Shown: positions 32,825 through 43,792 of the stretch, in pieces
Layout of the letters: each line of letters starts with the position of its first letter
How positions within the stretch are numbered: position 1 is the stretch's first letter
Assembly (NCBI GenBank): GCA_037043235.1
Contig: JAWRVZ010000244.1
Location: 248,001-312,000 of the forward strand
Length of the DNA: 64,000 bases
Origin: Rhodeus uyekii
Lineage: Eukaryota; Chordata; Actinopteri; Cypriniformes; Acheilognathidae
Reading direction: 5' to 3'
Program-made: the position numbers and the translations under genes
The notes under the pieces: generated by a model
Databases searched by the model: none
Seen by the model: only the letters and a program-made list of their open reading frames with translations
What the model was told of the DNA's origin: nothing

Positions 32825-35800
32825 TAAATAATTTAATTATATGAACATTTGGTTTAATAATGAGACTTGTTGAAACATGTTATGTCTACAGATCAAAATA
32901 CAAATAAGGCATGTTGTAGCTGACATAATTACACTTTCAATCAATCGATCTTTTTTAGGTGAATCATCTTTTTAGAGACCGCAATTTGTTAGCTAAAATG
33001 GGAGTTAAGATGAATTGGTAGCATACACTTGTTCTCTATGGAAGTCTCTGCATGAGATATTGATGTAGCACTGCATGGATGGACACAGCATCATTCTATT
33101 ATTCTATAGCCTCAGAGTGGATTGTGTTGTGTGTTTGATCCAAGTGTGTTCCTTGCAAACAAAATCATAGTCTTTCAGCGACATATTTGTCAGGAAAAAT
33201 GACTAGCCTTGACAGAAAGATGCCTGAAGTGTGATTTTTGTTTGGTTTAGCTCCATAACTCTGCCTCCACAGTAGCTCTCTTTGTTGTGTGCTTATTTGC
33301 AAACTGCACAATAATTTTGATTTATTTGTATTAGTAATTTTAATATTGAAGCACAGACGTAAGTGTGGGTGACAGACAGTAGGTAGAGTGTGGTAAACCA
33401 AAGGCCCTTTCCCCCCCATTTCGGTAAGTCACTGCCTTCATTTAATCTACATAATGTAAGGGCCTCCTATAGCATTTAAATGGGAAAATATCACATTTTG
33501 TGAGAAATGAGATGCTGGGGAAGCTATGAGAATGACTGACATCAAGTCACTCGTTTATGTTGCCAAACTATGATATGCTGCTTGACTGTTTTGATGTAAT
33601 TTTCATAATGCTGAAATGTCATTTTCACTTAAATACTATCATAAAAAGGAGAATAGAATGTGTTTGTGTGAATGTGATGGACATGGATACATGTATGTAT
33701 TATGAATCTATAGTTGAAGTGAGCTTGTACAGAATATGTGCACTATGTTTCTGCTCAGGAATCCCTTAAATCCAGGCAAAATGAGCAGAGCTATACACTA
33801 TATTTAGTGCCTCTTGGAGATTAAACAAACTAATACCTCGTAATGCCATGACGACAGCTGTTGTAATACCCAGACACCTGTTTAACAATACACTCGCTTT
33901 CAATTCTGTATAATTTGGGTCTCTGTGTCATTCTTCTTTTTCTGTGTTGGTTGATATTTTAATTTATGCTCAAGTCATTTTTAGTTGTGTAGTATGTTAA
34001 GAGAGAATTACACTGTAATATTAGTATTTTGTACCTTTTGAGCAAAAGGAATATGACCACAAGATGGAGACATTGACCCTGTTATGTCCGCGCATTTCTA
34101 GTTGCGTTGGTGGTGGAACGCTGAAGCAGTTGAGCATTAAACTGAAGTCAGTGCTATTTGGCAGCAAACCCTCCCTTTTAAAATTCCCCAAATTTATAAG
34201 TTGGCACGTCCGTATTTTTAAAAACTTGACATTTTCTCACATATCACTAACCACAAGCCTTATCCCCTTAGGCTAGTAATGATGGATTGGATGTGACATT
34301 AATTTCCTTACAAATCTCTTGAAATATTTTTTGGGCCAAGTTTTGTTCTGGCAGTGTGTCTTTTGAAATGCATACGTTTGGCAGTCACGGATCTGGTTGA
34401 AATTCCAAAGTACCGTTTGACACGGCTTTCAGTCAGGATGACTTGATGGTTGTTGACAGATGGCTAATTATATCCAGGGGACTATTTGTCTGACTTGACC
34501 TACAAGAGGTGGTTACTGTTATTTTTAAAGGTGATAGGGCTCAAATGAAATGATGAAGGAGGTTCCAGGAGGAAAGGGGAACAGGCTCTATTCACAAACA
34601 AACTTGATTAGATTTTGGTCAGCTTACAAGATGAAAAAAATAGACCTACAAGTATTTTGCCCTTTATAGCTTGATTTTTCTTTGTCCTTTCTCATTCTGG
34701 GGACTTTCAACATGGTTTTCTTTGAAGTTTGTCAAGATTTGCAGTATTTTCTCTAGTTATTGGTTTTGAGCTGAAAAGCCCAACAGGCTTCTTGAATATT
34801 TTACGCTGTGTGTACTCTACACCTATAAACTTGTGGAGAAAAGAAAGGATTGACCCGAAAGTTATCGGTTGAAATAACTAAACCGAATCTGTAAACATGG
34901 TAAGGAAACCCAAACAAATGCCACAGTGATTCCAGACATCACTTTAAGAACCTACAATTGAACTATAATGTCATCTTGCATTAGCGAAAGTGATAGAGAC
35001 CCTGTAACTAACGTGCCATATTTCGTCAACTTTTCTCTCCTCCCGCTGGCTGTTTTTCCCTCTAACCCTACTTCAGTAACAAGACATTGTATCCCGCAGG
35101 CAGCCAGACGGACATTTGATGCGTGGTCGCCGCCGGGGAAGCGTTGTTTGACATTCAGCTGCTCCCTACATTATCTGCTAATTGACAGCCCCTATCTGCC
35201 CTCCGGCGAGTCAAGATGACACGTGTGGGAAGGGCCGAGGTAACGGGAGAACAGGGAAGTGCCAATCACCAGCAGATTATCAGAGCGAAATGGTGGTAAC
35301 AGAGCCTTAATATGACCTGGCTGCTGCAGGTTGTGTGGGTTAATGGTTGGGGGTGAAAAAGCACCAAATGTGATGACCTCGTCCTCCAAAGTAATATACG
35401 TACTCATTGAAACAATTGTTTTAGTCTTTCAGATCTGTTATGACCTTATCATTTACACATCCTTGGGGCCTAACAAACAGTGAGCTGTCCGATTTCTCAT
35501 TTTAAAGACATGAATAAAAAAATTCTGCATGCATACTGTTGATCTTGCTGTGAACGATTCGTCTATGCATTTAAAAATATTCTCGACCTATCCTGCACTT
35601 TACCAGTTATTTAGGGTGTGTCTCAAACAGCTTCCTAACCTCTTGAGTCATCAGTCAAACATGTACGTGAATTCCGGCACTAGCTCTCTTCACATTGGGA
35701 CATTGATGACATATTTTTGGCAACATGACAACATCCTCATTGTACAACGTTGATACTGGTATTTACGAACAACAACAGAACTGATATCTTCTGACATCAT

Positions 35801-36770
35801 TGAACTTTACGTTTTTTATATTATTTAAAGTATAATATGATAAATATTGCATGCCATTTTTTGCGCTTCAGAATTTCCGTTAAGGGAACATATAGTGAGC
35901 CTCGATTCCCCCTGGTTTTTGGGGACTGGTAGAATTTAAAGAAATACAATAAGGAAGAAATGATTTGACGCTATTGACAGCTGTCAGTTAAATTCTCTGA
36001 CCGCTTTACATTATATGCATGAGCTTGCAAATATATGCTTAATCTGCTCAGATAATTTATTTATTTATTTTTTTTTAACCGTCTGCTTTGGACTCTACTT
36101 CACTTTATGAAATGGTGACTGTATTAAAAAAGGCTGCTGTATGTCAGTATTTCTCATCTAGCAGCACTGAACCTTTCAATGCAGATCTGGAAACATCCTT
36201 CAAGTAAAAGCAGATACACGGAAGCACATAAACAGTTTTGTGTGCTGAATTTGTTAATATTTTGTGTAGTATGTTCAGTACCCTATTGACCCTAATTAAG
36301 GGCCATGCTTTACGTTTATATATTTCTAAGAAACACTGATGGGTGTTATGTGGGCTTGATTCAACGTAATTATAAAGGACTTCCTTTTAAGTCCCTTCCT
36401 TAGATCTGGGGTAGGGGTTTAAGGCAGCTTTTCCATTATGACTAGTTATGTCTAATCTATCTGCTGAATTTACAGACCTTTTATTGAACAAACCATGGTA
36501 GACTGTAGACACTAGTACACTATACACACTGGTAACTGCATAGCATAGACTGTTGATGTGGTTAAACAGACCATTGGGTTTAGGCAGCAAATTTGGAAAG
36601 TTGGTTATTGGGTGACCGGATGATTTCTGTCAGGCAGATTTGAGTAGTCTGACAGCTTGTGGCACAAAAATCTTCCATAGTCTGTTGGTTTTAGCCTGGA
36701 TTCACTTCAGCCTCGCTCCAGAAGTTAGGACTGTGAACATGTCGTAAAAAGGGTATGAGGGATGCTGCTG
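32825..36770. other. Gene-free region
   Basis: No recognisable coding exon on either strand; cetn3, the human neighbour of MBLAC2, was looked for and not seen. A GC-richer islet at 35085-35300 is listed separately. Confidence 0.45.
35085..35300. promoter_or_regulatory. Candidate conserved regulatory islet
   Basis: Compositionally distinct from the AT-rich surroundings. It packs a MEIS-like TTGACAG, an E-box CAGCTG, a TTATCTGC GATA-like site, a CTAATTG homeodomain-like site and a CACGTG within about 130 bp. No coding frame with splice support. Candidate only, because conservation cannot be seen from one sequence. Confidence 0.25.
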
Positions 36771-36906
36771 CTGTTGTTCACATAAAAATGAAGATTCTGC
36801 TACCATTTACTCAACTTATGTCCTTTCAAACCTTTATGATTTTCTTCTGCTGAACACAAAAGAAGATATTTTGACAATGTTTGTAATCACACAGTTTTGG
36901 CGACCA

Positions 36907-38196
36907 GTAGAGCTGCATAATTAATCGCTAAAAGATTGTGAATTAATTCAAACACTAATGCAATCTCATTCATATATGACAATGATTCTACCGTCTATTA
37001 AAAACAAATTCACACCGTAACATTCAAATATGCATTTCCAGTTACAATGCATGGGTATGAAATGGCTTCATAAACACTCCTTTTTAACCGCACAGTTTTG
37101 TTATTTGTTACAATAATTGAAATACTGGAATAAACATTTATAGTTCAGATATAAACACTGATATCCACAGGCGCGATCAAAATGGAGCAATACACCTTTT
37201 GTAATGGGCACTTTAAGTAAAGATTGCATAAATTACACCTTTACAGGTGGCGACAAGTGACTGTTATAAAATGTATTTGTCATACAATCATTCACTCAAA
37301 CACTGATGCATCAGTAATAAAACAAGTGAAGTATTACTAAATCATTGAATCATTTATTAAAATCAATTAAACATTTTAAATAAACTGCATCAATTGACAT
37401 TTTGTCAGAGCCCCCAGTAATTTACAATATTTTGTTCAGTTGTCTGTTCAGAATCGTAATCTCCATTATGATGTCTCTATATTTTGGTTATACAGTAATC
37501 CCTCGCCACTTTGTGGTTCAAGTTTCGCGGTCTCCGTGCATCGCACATTTTTCAAAAATATTTATCGAAAAATAAAAATGAAAAAATACCGCCATATTGA
37601 CAGCCGTATTTCGGAAAGCAGTGCTACCAAACAAAGAGAGAAACTCTCTCAGAGGCTTTGTACTCACACACGGGCACTCAGACAAGACACGTGATTGGTT
37701 CCCGGCGCGAGATCGACCAATGAGAGCACGAGTGGAGTGGGAGCCTCTTCGCCTCACTCAGAAGCAAATATTAACGATCCAGCGCCGATATCTGACCCGA
37801 ACTGATTTAAAGGCCTCATTATACAATTGCAGTAACACCATCATCATCATCATCACATTCATCGAACAGCACAGGTCTGTCATCATTACTAGAGTCAAGT
37901 CTCAAGATACTACTGTCATTGATGAGTGTAGAGCACCATAATACATATCGTATGAGAGAGAGAGAGAATAAATGTGTAATATTAAGGTTTTGTAATTAAA
38001 TATATTTAATTAAAATATATTTAAAGTATAAATATTTATATTTTAAACTTTCTGGTACCTATCCCTTAAGGAAATTTCTAGGGGGCCAATACTTCGTGGA
38101 TTTTCACCTATTGCGGGAGGTTCCGGTCCACATTAACCGCGATAAACGAGGGATCACTGTATTGTGATTCTCAATTTATCCAGAATTGTGCAGCTC
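36907..38196. mobile_element. Middle element with AGAGCTGCA ends
   Basis: The left end is AGAGCTGCATAATTAATCG. The right end on the opposite strand is AGAGCTGCACAATTCTGG. The AGAGCTGCAYAATT words match. It interrupts the outer foldback repeat and is itself interrupted by a Tigger-like element. This end type (AGGGCTGCACGATTAAT) is common in fish genomes and is probably hAT. No clear 8-bp duplication was found. Confidence 0.55.
37493..38159. mobile_element. Innermost pogo/Tigger-like element
   Basis: 667 bp flanked by TA on both sides (37491-37492, 38160-38161). The left end CAGTAATCCCTCG and the inverted right end CAGTGATCCCTCG match at 12 of 13 positions. Internal words TTTCGCGG and CCGCGATAAACGAGG fit the family. 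A frame of 114 codons (37597-37941) has no recognisable transposase motif. Confidence 0.75.
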
Positions 38197-38310
38197 TCAT
38201 TTCCCACAAAAAATACCTTTCTCGAAATATATTTTATTTCAACTATCTAAAGGATTAGATAATTTTGAAGGTGAGTAAATGATGACTGAATTTTGTTTGA
38301 GATCCATTTA

Positions 38311-39600
38311 AGCAGAATTATAGGAACATTGCGTTTTAATGTCCTTAGTCTCCGTGTTTTTGGTGTCCACATTTAATACGTTAGTGATCTGATTTATAAT
38401 GGCAAGGAGCATTAATGCCACTGAACCATACTAATATCTTTTAACCGCCTAGTGAACTGAGACTCAAGGCCCTTTCAAGTTAGTAGCTTAAGAGTTAAAA
38501 CTGATCTCTCCGTACCATTTTTATAAACCGTCTTACAATTTATAGTGTATTTGTTGATGATTGATGGTTGATCTTAACTTAGAAAATAGATGAGCCTAAT
38601 TACAAACCTAAAGTTCTACGTTAATGCGTTCTGAAACGGTCTCTGGCAAATCGCACTCTATACCACCACCATGAAACAGTAATTTCCCTCAACCACCCAG
38701 ACACAGCTGAACAATGAGACTTGAGGATTAAACAGTCATTCTCTCTTGGAGTGAAGAACAAAGGGAGAAAAAAGGAAATATGGTTTGTTTAAGCTGCCCA
38801 CATTTTCATTTTGTGGATTTTTCTGACATGATTTCCATAAGGGGGGATTTTTCTTTCAAGATACCATTTTCTGCTGTCGCCATCAGACATCACGTCATCT
38901 TGTTTCTGGAGCTCAAAACCCTTTCTATTTTTTTCTTTCTTTTTGGTGTCTGATTAAATCTTTGCTTTAACTGTGGATGAATCTTCACATTTGGAAAAAC
39001 ACAGGGGAATGTAAGAAGTTTCTAATTTAAATACGTATTTGCCTTTTTCTATTTAGAGGATTTTAGAAAAGAAAATAGAGAAGAGCACAATATGTGCTTT
39101 GAGTCTGTACTGTCTAGTTACATAGCAACTCAAATGGCTCTTCCACCCCCACCCTCTCCCCCTCAGGATGAGGAAACTTGCCTTTCAGAAATTGGGACAT
39201 CACGACAAAAAAAGCTTTGGTCAAAGCCCTGTCGAGTCTAAATAACAATTTGTCATTTTATTTTCCTTGAGTTTCCACAGTATTTATTTTGTAAAGCCTT
39301 AAACCAGTGACAATGAGTTTCAGGCTGAGAGAAGGGTAGACCGAGAACTATGTGTTTACATTTTCTTTCATAACTGGAAATTTACATGCCATGACCTTAC
39401 AATTCAAATCATAATAATCATAACCTAGTCCATCTCAAATATGGGAACACCTTATATCATTGTTTTAGTACTTACTAATGTTACTATAGTTGTATCCTGA
39501 ACATGGTAGAAATTGTTTTAGCTGTTAAAATGTTGTATAGTCTAAGTAATAGGAGTAATGTGTCTAAAGTCTTGATGAAACTGAAATGGCAACATATTTG
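38311..39600. other. Intergenic, no gene recognised
   Basis: AT-rich, with nothing that I recognise. Confidence 0.4.
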
Positions 39601-39608
39601 TAAACATA

Positions 39609-39630
39609 CCCCCCCCCCCCCCCCCCCCCC
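39609..39630. repeat. Poly-C tract
   Basis: 22 consecutive C residues. A possible i-motif on this strand and G-quadruplex-prone on the other. It is also a likely site of sequencing length error. Confidence 0.95.
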
Positions 39631-39856
39631 AGACCCCAAAATGCAAGTTTGCAATGGATTGTTGGTTAGGTTTAAGGGGACTAAAATGATTGGAGGAGTC
39701 CCGATTATGTCATCAGAGACAAATTTGTCAATTCACAGGAAAGAAAAACCAAGGTCACATTAAAAAAATGGGATGAGCACACAATAGACTTATATCAATA
39801 AATAAAATATTTTATGTAATGTTCATTATATATTATTAAGCTTCGGTCCTTTAAAT

Positions 39857-40012
39857 CAGTGGTCCCCAACCCCCAGTCCGCGGATTAAATGGTACCGGGC
39901 TGCGGATCAAATTCGCGGACCGGTCCGTGAGTGGCTGCAAGCGGCTGTGGTGCTGTATCTTTGGCGGTGAGGAGGTGTGTTTCAACAATCGCGCGCACAA
40001 AAAAAAAAAAGA
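39857..40012 (+). mobile_element. hAT-type transposon end (fragment)
   Basis: Begins CAGTGGTCCCCAACCCCCAG and contains GCGGACCGGTCCGTGAG. It is the same terminus type as at 1237-1306 but in the other orientation. The fragment trails into a poly-A-like run near 40000. No partner end was found. Confidence 0.6.
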
Positions 40013-42095
40013 AGTCAGAGGTCAAAGTTAAAGATTGACAAAAACTAGGGATTAAGAGCAAAACAATATTGATAATTTGTGTAATACACAATCACTTTGG
40101 GACAGAAGAAAATTATATAAGTAGCCCATATGTCAGACACTAGGTAATAAGATGTCAGTTTGTCCAAGGGTTCAAATGTTCTCTAGACAATCACAGGGGC
40201 TGTCTCAACCTCTGCTGCCAGACGTTCTGCCTTCTCCTGAGCGGACAAATTTCACAAGTAGAAATAATGAGTTGGCACTCTGGCATCTCTCTGAGAAGCA
40301 GGGGTGAAACGGGCATGAGAGGGAAGACCTGTCCACATTAAGCCCACTAGAGAACCCAGGAGAGAAACCATTCATGCAAACATGAGCTATTCCTTGATCA
40401 CAAACATGCCTTAAAGTTTTCTTTTCTCTGTTTTTTTCTCTCTCTCCTTGTTCTTCCTATTCTGCTCATTAAAACAGATCTGTGAACTCCTACAGGAAAC
40501 ACACAGGAAGTGAGAAGCGTTCATTCGACATTTCAGATTTTTGAGAATTTCCCTAAAAATATGCTCTTAATAGAAAGACTAGCCTCGTTTGAAGCGTGTC
40601 ATATACTCTCCTTAACAGCACCTCGGCTACATAACACGGACCATGTCTTTGGAGTAATTCGACGTGTCATCCATTCCTGTGCAGCCAGCTGATAGGGGGC
40701 AAAGAGCTAATGATTAATACCATGATATAATGGGCAGGGAAAAAAAGATGGCAAGTTCACCATGGAGGCGTCTCCTGAACCTGACCGATAGCAGCAGGGT
40801 GCAGGCAGATAAACAGGAAACAAACCCCCTCAAATCCACTTTCGGTAAGACGCGTGGAACAGGAGAGGCAATGCCAATAAATAACGATGCTTTATTGCTT
40901 TGCACTGATTGGCTATGGTAAATATAACGCCGTATCTCCAGCTAACAGCACGGCCACAGGTATTTTCGGAAATATTTGACAGGTCTAAAGACGAGACCCG
41001 TTGGATTACAGGTTGTATAATGTCGTTACATCATCACTCCAATACTAAGTTGGTGAAACTTTGTTTAAAAAGTGCCTATAAGACAAAACAAAGCAGGCAG
41101 GGATGAGTAAATGATTTGTCTTTTGCAAATACTAATATTTGAGTGATTTATACAGCTTTTTCGCTCACACAGGGGACTGTGAATGGTTAAAAGCTTGTAA
41201 ATGGTAAGTATTAGCAGCTGGCCAACCGCATAGGAACAATGCGCTTTCACATAAGTGTACACCTGCTATTTGTTATGTCTAAAATCTGAGTAGTGACGAA
41301 CAGAAACGCCGGTTCTTGGGTGCTTCACGCACTGTGCTGTATACAAGCAATTGTAATTATAGTCTGCATTTATAAAGTAACAGATCGAGCATGGTGGTTG
41401 AGAACATAAAACCATCAGGACGACACTCATTAGCACTGCCGTTTTTCTTTCAAATTGCCTCTGTGCTTGTGGCTGATGATCGCTTCCATATGGCTTTGGT
41501 CATCTCTAATAAATAGCATCGCATTTCTCCGGCTCAGAGCGATCCAAATTTAACAGTAACCTCAAGTACTCCTCTAATACGCTCGACATGTCCAGGATTT
41601 CCTCCCATTTATCGAAGGGTTGAAGGCTGGAGTGTTTTCACTGCTGCTCTTATATGTGTTTGGAAGGAGCTGATGGTAGTTTTTTGTGGATCACAGGCCC
41701 AGATTCACTTCCTCTGTCAGTGGGCTGCAGTTTCCATTACTCAAATGGAAGAAGCAGTAAAGAGGGACCAGTTTGTAGATGTGTGGTCTGCTGGCTGATG
41801 AGTGGGTTGCTGCCACTACACTCAAAAGATGAGAAACTTTCAAGAACATTGATTGTGCAATGTGAAAGATAAATGGTAACAATAGAACAAGACGTTTAAA
41901 ATTGGCATTATCCTTTTAGAGAATCAGGTCTAACAAAACACAAGCAAAATAAAGACATACAATGAGAAACGTATAGTTTTATTCTGCAAAAGTGACCGTT
42001 GCATTGGATTTCAATCTCAATAAATTCTGTTCTTTTGAACTTTCTGTTCATTAAAGAATCCTGGAAAAAGTATCATAGTTTCCACAAAAACATTA
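40013..42095. other. Gene-free region
   Basis: Contains several short frames of 60-72 codons without recognisable homology and no splice-supported exons. No clear repeat was identified. Confidence 0.4.
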
Positions 42096-42099
42096 AATA

Positions 42100-42340
42100 A
42101 CACAAGTTTTCAACTTTAATAATAATAATAAATGTTCCTTGAGCCCCAAACATTTTTCAACTGTAATAATAATGATGGTCCTTGAGCCCCAAATCATCAT
42201 ATTATAATGGTTTCTGAAGGATCATGTGACACTATGGACAAGTAATTCAGCTTTACAATCACAAGGATAAATAAGTTATTTTAAATTCTAATAATATTTC
42301 ATATAATTAGCTTTGTTTTAAATCATAAATGCAGCCTGTT
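42100..42340 (+). repeat. Dispersed repeat: GAAGGATCATGTGACACT family
   Basis: Contains TTTCTGAAGGATCATGTGAC followed by AATTCAGCTTTACAATCAC, ATAATATTTC and AAATGCAGCCTG, a very common fish interspersed repeat. A copy in the opposite orientation lies at 47770-47890. Near its start a segment including CCTTGAGCCCCAAA is duplicated (42139-42152 and 42180-42193). Confidence 0.65.
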
Positions 42341-42433
42341 TTTAAAAAGTCATTTTAAAAGTTGGTGTGTTTTGATGCCTCCACAGATTTTTGAGCTATA
42401 AGTGTATTTCTTCCTTAAAAAGGCTGATGTGTA

Positions 42434-42490
42434 TGTGTGCATGTCAGGTTTTTGTAATCACTTTTATTACAAAAAGCTGACATGCACACG
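42434..42490. repeat. Near-perfect 24-bp-stem hairpin
   Basis: The arms 42435-42458 and 42466-42489 are inverted repeats with one mismatch and a 7-nt loop. The left arm starts GTGTGCATGTCAG and the right arm ends CTGACATGCACAC. No surrounding transposon ends were recognised. It could be a foldback DNA remnant or encode a pre-miRNA-like RNA. Confidence 0.8.
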
Positions 42491-42769
42491 TTTATAATTT
42501 TATTTTATTGACTGGTATTTAATTGTTCCCGCCCATTTCCCTTATTTTTATACTGAGTTTTGATTTCCTTACTCACCTAAAGGTAAAACAGTAGTTATAT
42601 TTTTTTTTTACAAATCTTAAAATTGTTCGTCATAATCTGGTGTTCCCAAAATTCACTTGCATAATTTAAATCTATTCTGTTTTTAGTGTTTTATATTTAT
42701 TTTAAATATCAAGTAATATTACTGTATCCCTAATTCATGTCTAAATTTGGATATTCCAGTGGTGTTTCC

Positions 42770-42835
42770 TTGCGTCTGGCCCGAGATGCTGTGACCCTAA
42801 AGGGGATAAGTGGTAAGGAGAACGGAATGGATGGA
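42770..42835 (+). repeat. LINE (L2/CR1-type) 3' tail or derived SINE
   Basis: The words GACCCTAAAGGGGATAAG and GGAATGGATGGA match the 3' end of fish L2/CR1-like LINEs, which end in a GGATAAGCGG... ATGGATGG tail. Only the tail is visible, as expected for a 5'-truncated copy. Confidence 0.55.
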
Positions 42836-43454
42836 AATTTACAGTGGATCACAGAAAAAGTGTGCGACACCCTTTGAAGTTATAAATATTACTTAAAAAA
42901 ATTAAATGGATTATCAGTGCAACTGCCATACTTTTCTGTAGCTCAGTTCCATTAATTACACTGGTAGACATTACAGTATGATTGTCGCTTTGTTTCAGAT
43001 TTTTGCCAGATGGGCGCATGACACCCTACATTCTGTCAGAATGGCTCATGTCTGTGGCTCACAGAAACCTAGAAGGCCCAGGCAGATGTCTATCAAAATG
43101 ACAAGGCCTGCCGCTTCCAGCTACAGGATCATGGGTAAAGGAAGAGCAGGCGGCGGTCAAGGCATTACCCAGAGCCACAGCAACACCATGTCCAAGTGTT
43201 AGCAGATGATGCACATTTCAGACACAGTAATTCAAGCCGTCAGTTCAGCCATGAAACCATTTCTTCCTACTCTTTCGCTGCCCTGCCACTCATACAGCCA
43301 AGGGCTTATCTTCAACACAAAGGGCGGGGGAGCGCGCCACAATGGAAGCCTCAAGGGATCGGGGTGAGGAGGCAAATGGGGTTACTGTCTGTGGGGAGGA
43401 CAGTTTTGAAATATGATTTATCAAAGTATTTTTTTTTAATGTTTGGATTTCTAA

Positions 43455-43792
43455 GGCTCTGTTTTCACCTGGTATTAAGATGACAAGTAGATGAAGGAGA
43501 TGCATTCCCATTTACCGTACACCTGCCTCTTTTGTCTCCTTCTGTCCTGATTTCTTCGTTTCTATCGACTGTATCGACAAAATAAGCTCAAACAATTTAC
43601 ATATGAATACAACAAAGACAAAAAATAAGTATAAACTTGAGCAACAGCTTTTGTTTCTGCTCTAATAGCTGGAAGATCAAGGCCGATTGTAGAGAGATTA
43701 TTTTGTCCATTAGATTCTCACACATTTACCACCCCATAGACCATAGTCGAAAGAAATGAAGAAATCGGGACATAAGTGGACAAAAGAGATGG
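43455..43792. repeat. Foldback repeat with TTTTCACCTGGTATTAAGATG end
   Basis: The left edge carries TTTTCACCTGGTATTAAGAT, the terminus of a known fish DNA-element family. Internal arms 43525-43562 and 43753-43792 are imperfect inverted repeats of about 38 bp (GTCTCCTTCTGTCCTGATTT against AAATCGGGACATAAGTGGAC). No transposase. Confidence 0.6.

Larger units (their letters stand above)
36785..38310. mobile_element. Outer foldback element of a nested set
   Basis: The left half (36785-36905) contains ACACAAAAGAAGATATTTTG and the ends of the abundant GGGTGAAYTATCC family. The right part (about 38265-38310) contains GGTGAGTAAATGATGACTGA of the same family. The roughly 1.3 kb between them consist of two further elements. 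See the inner entries. Confidence 0.6.

Noticed and set aside
40510..40921. Short frames in a mixed-composition patch
   Set aside because: 60-63 codons, no homology recognised and no conserved splice sites. Equally expected by chance.
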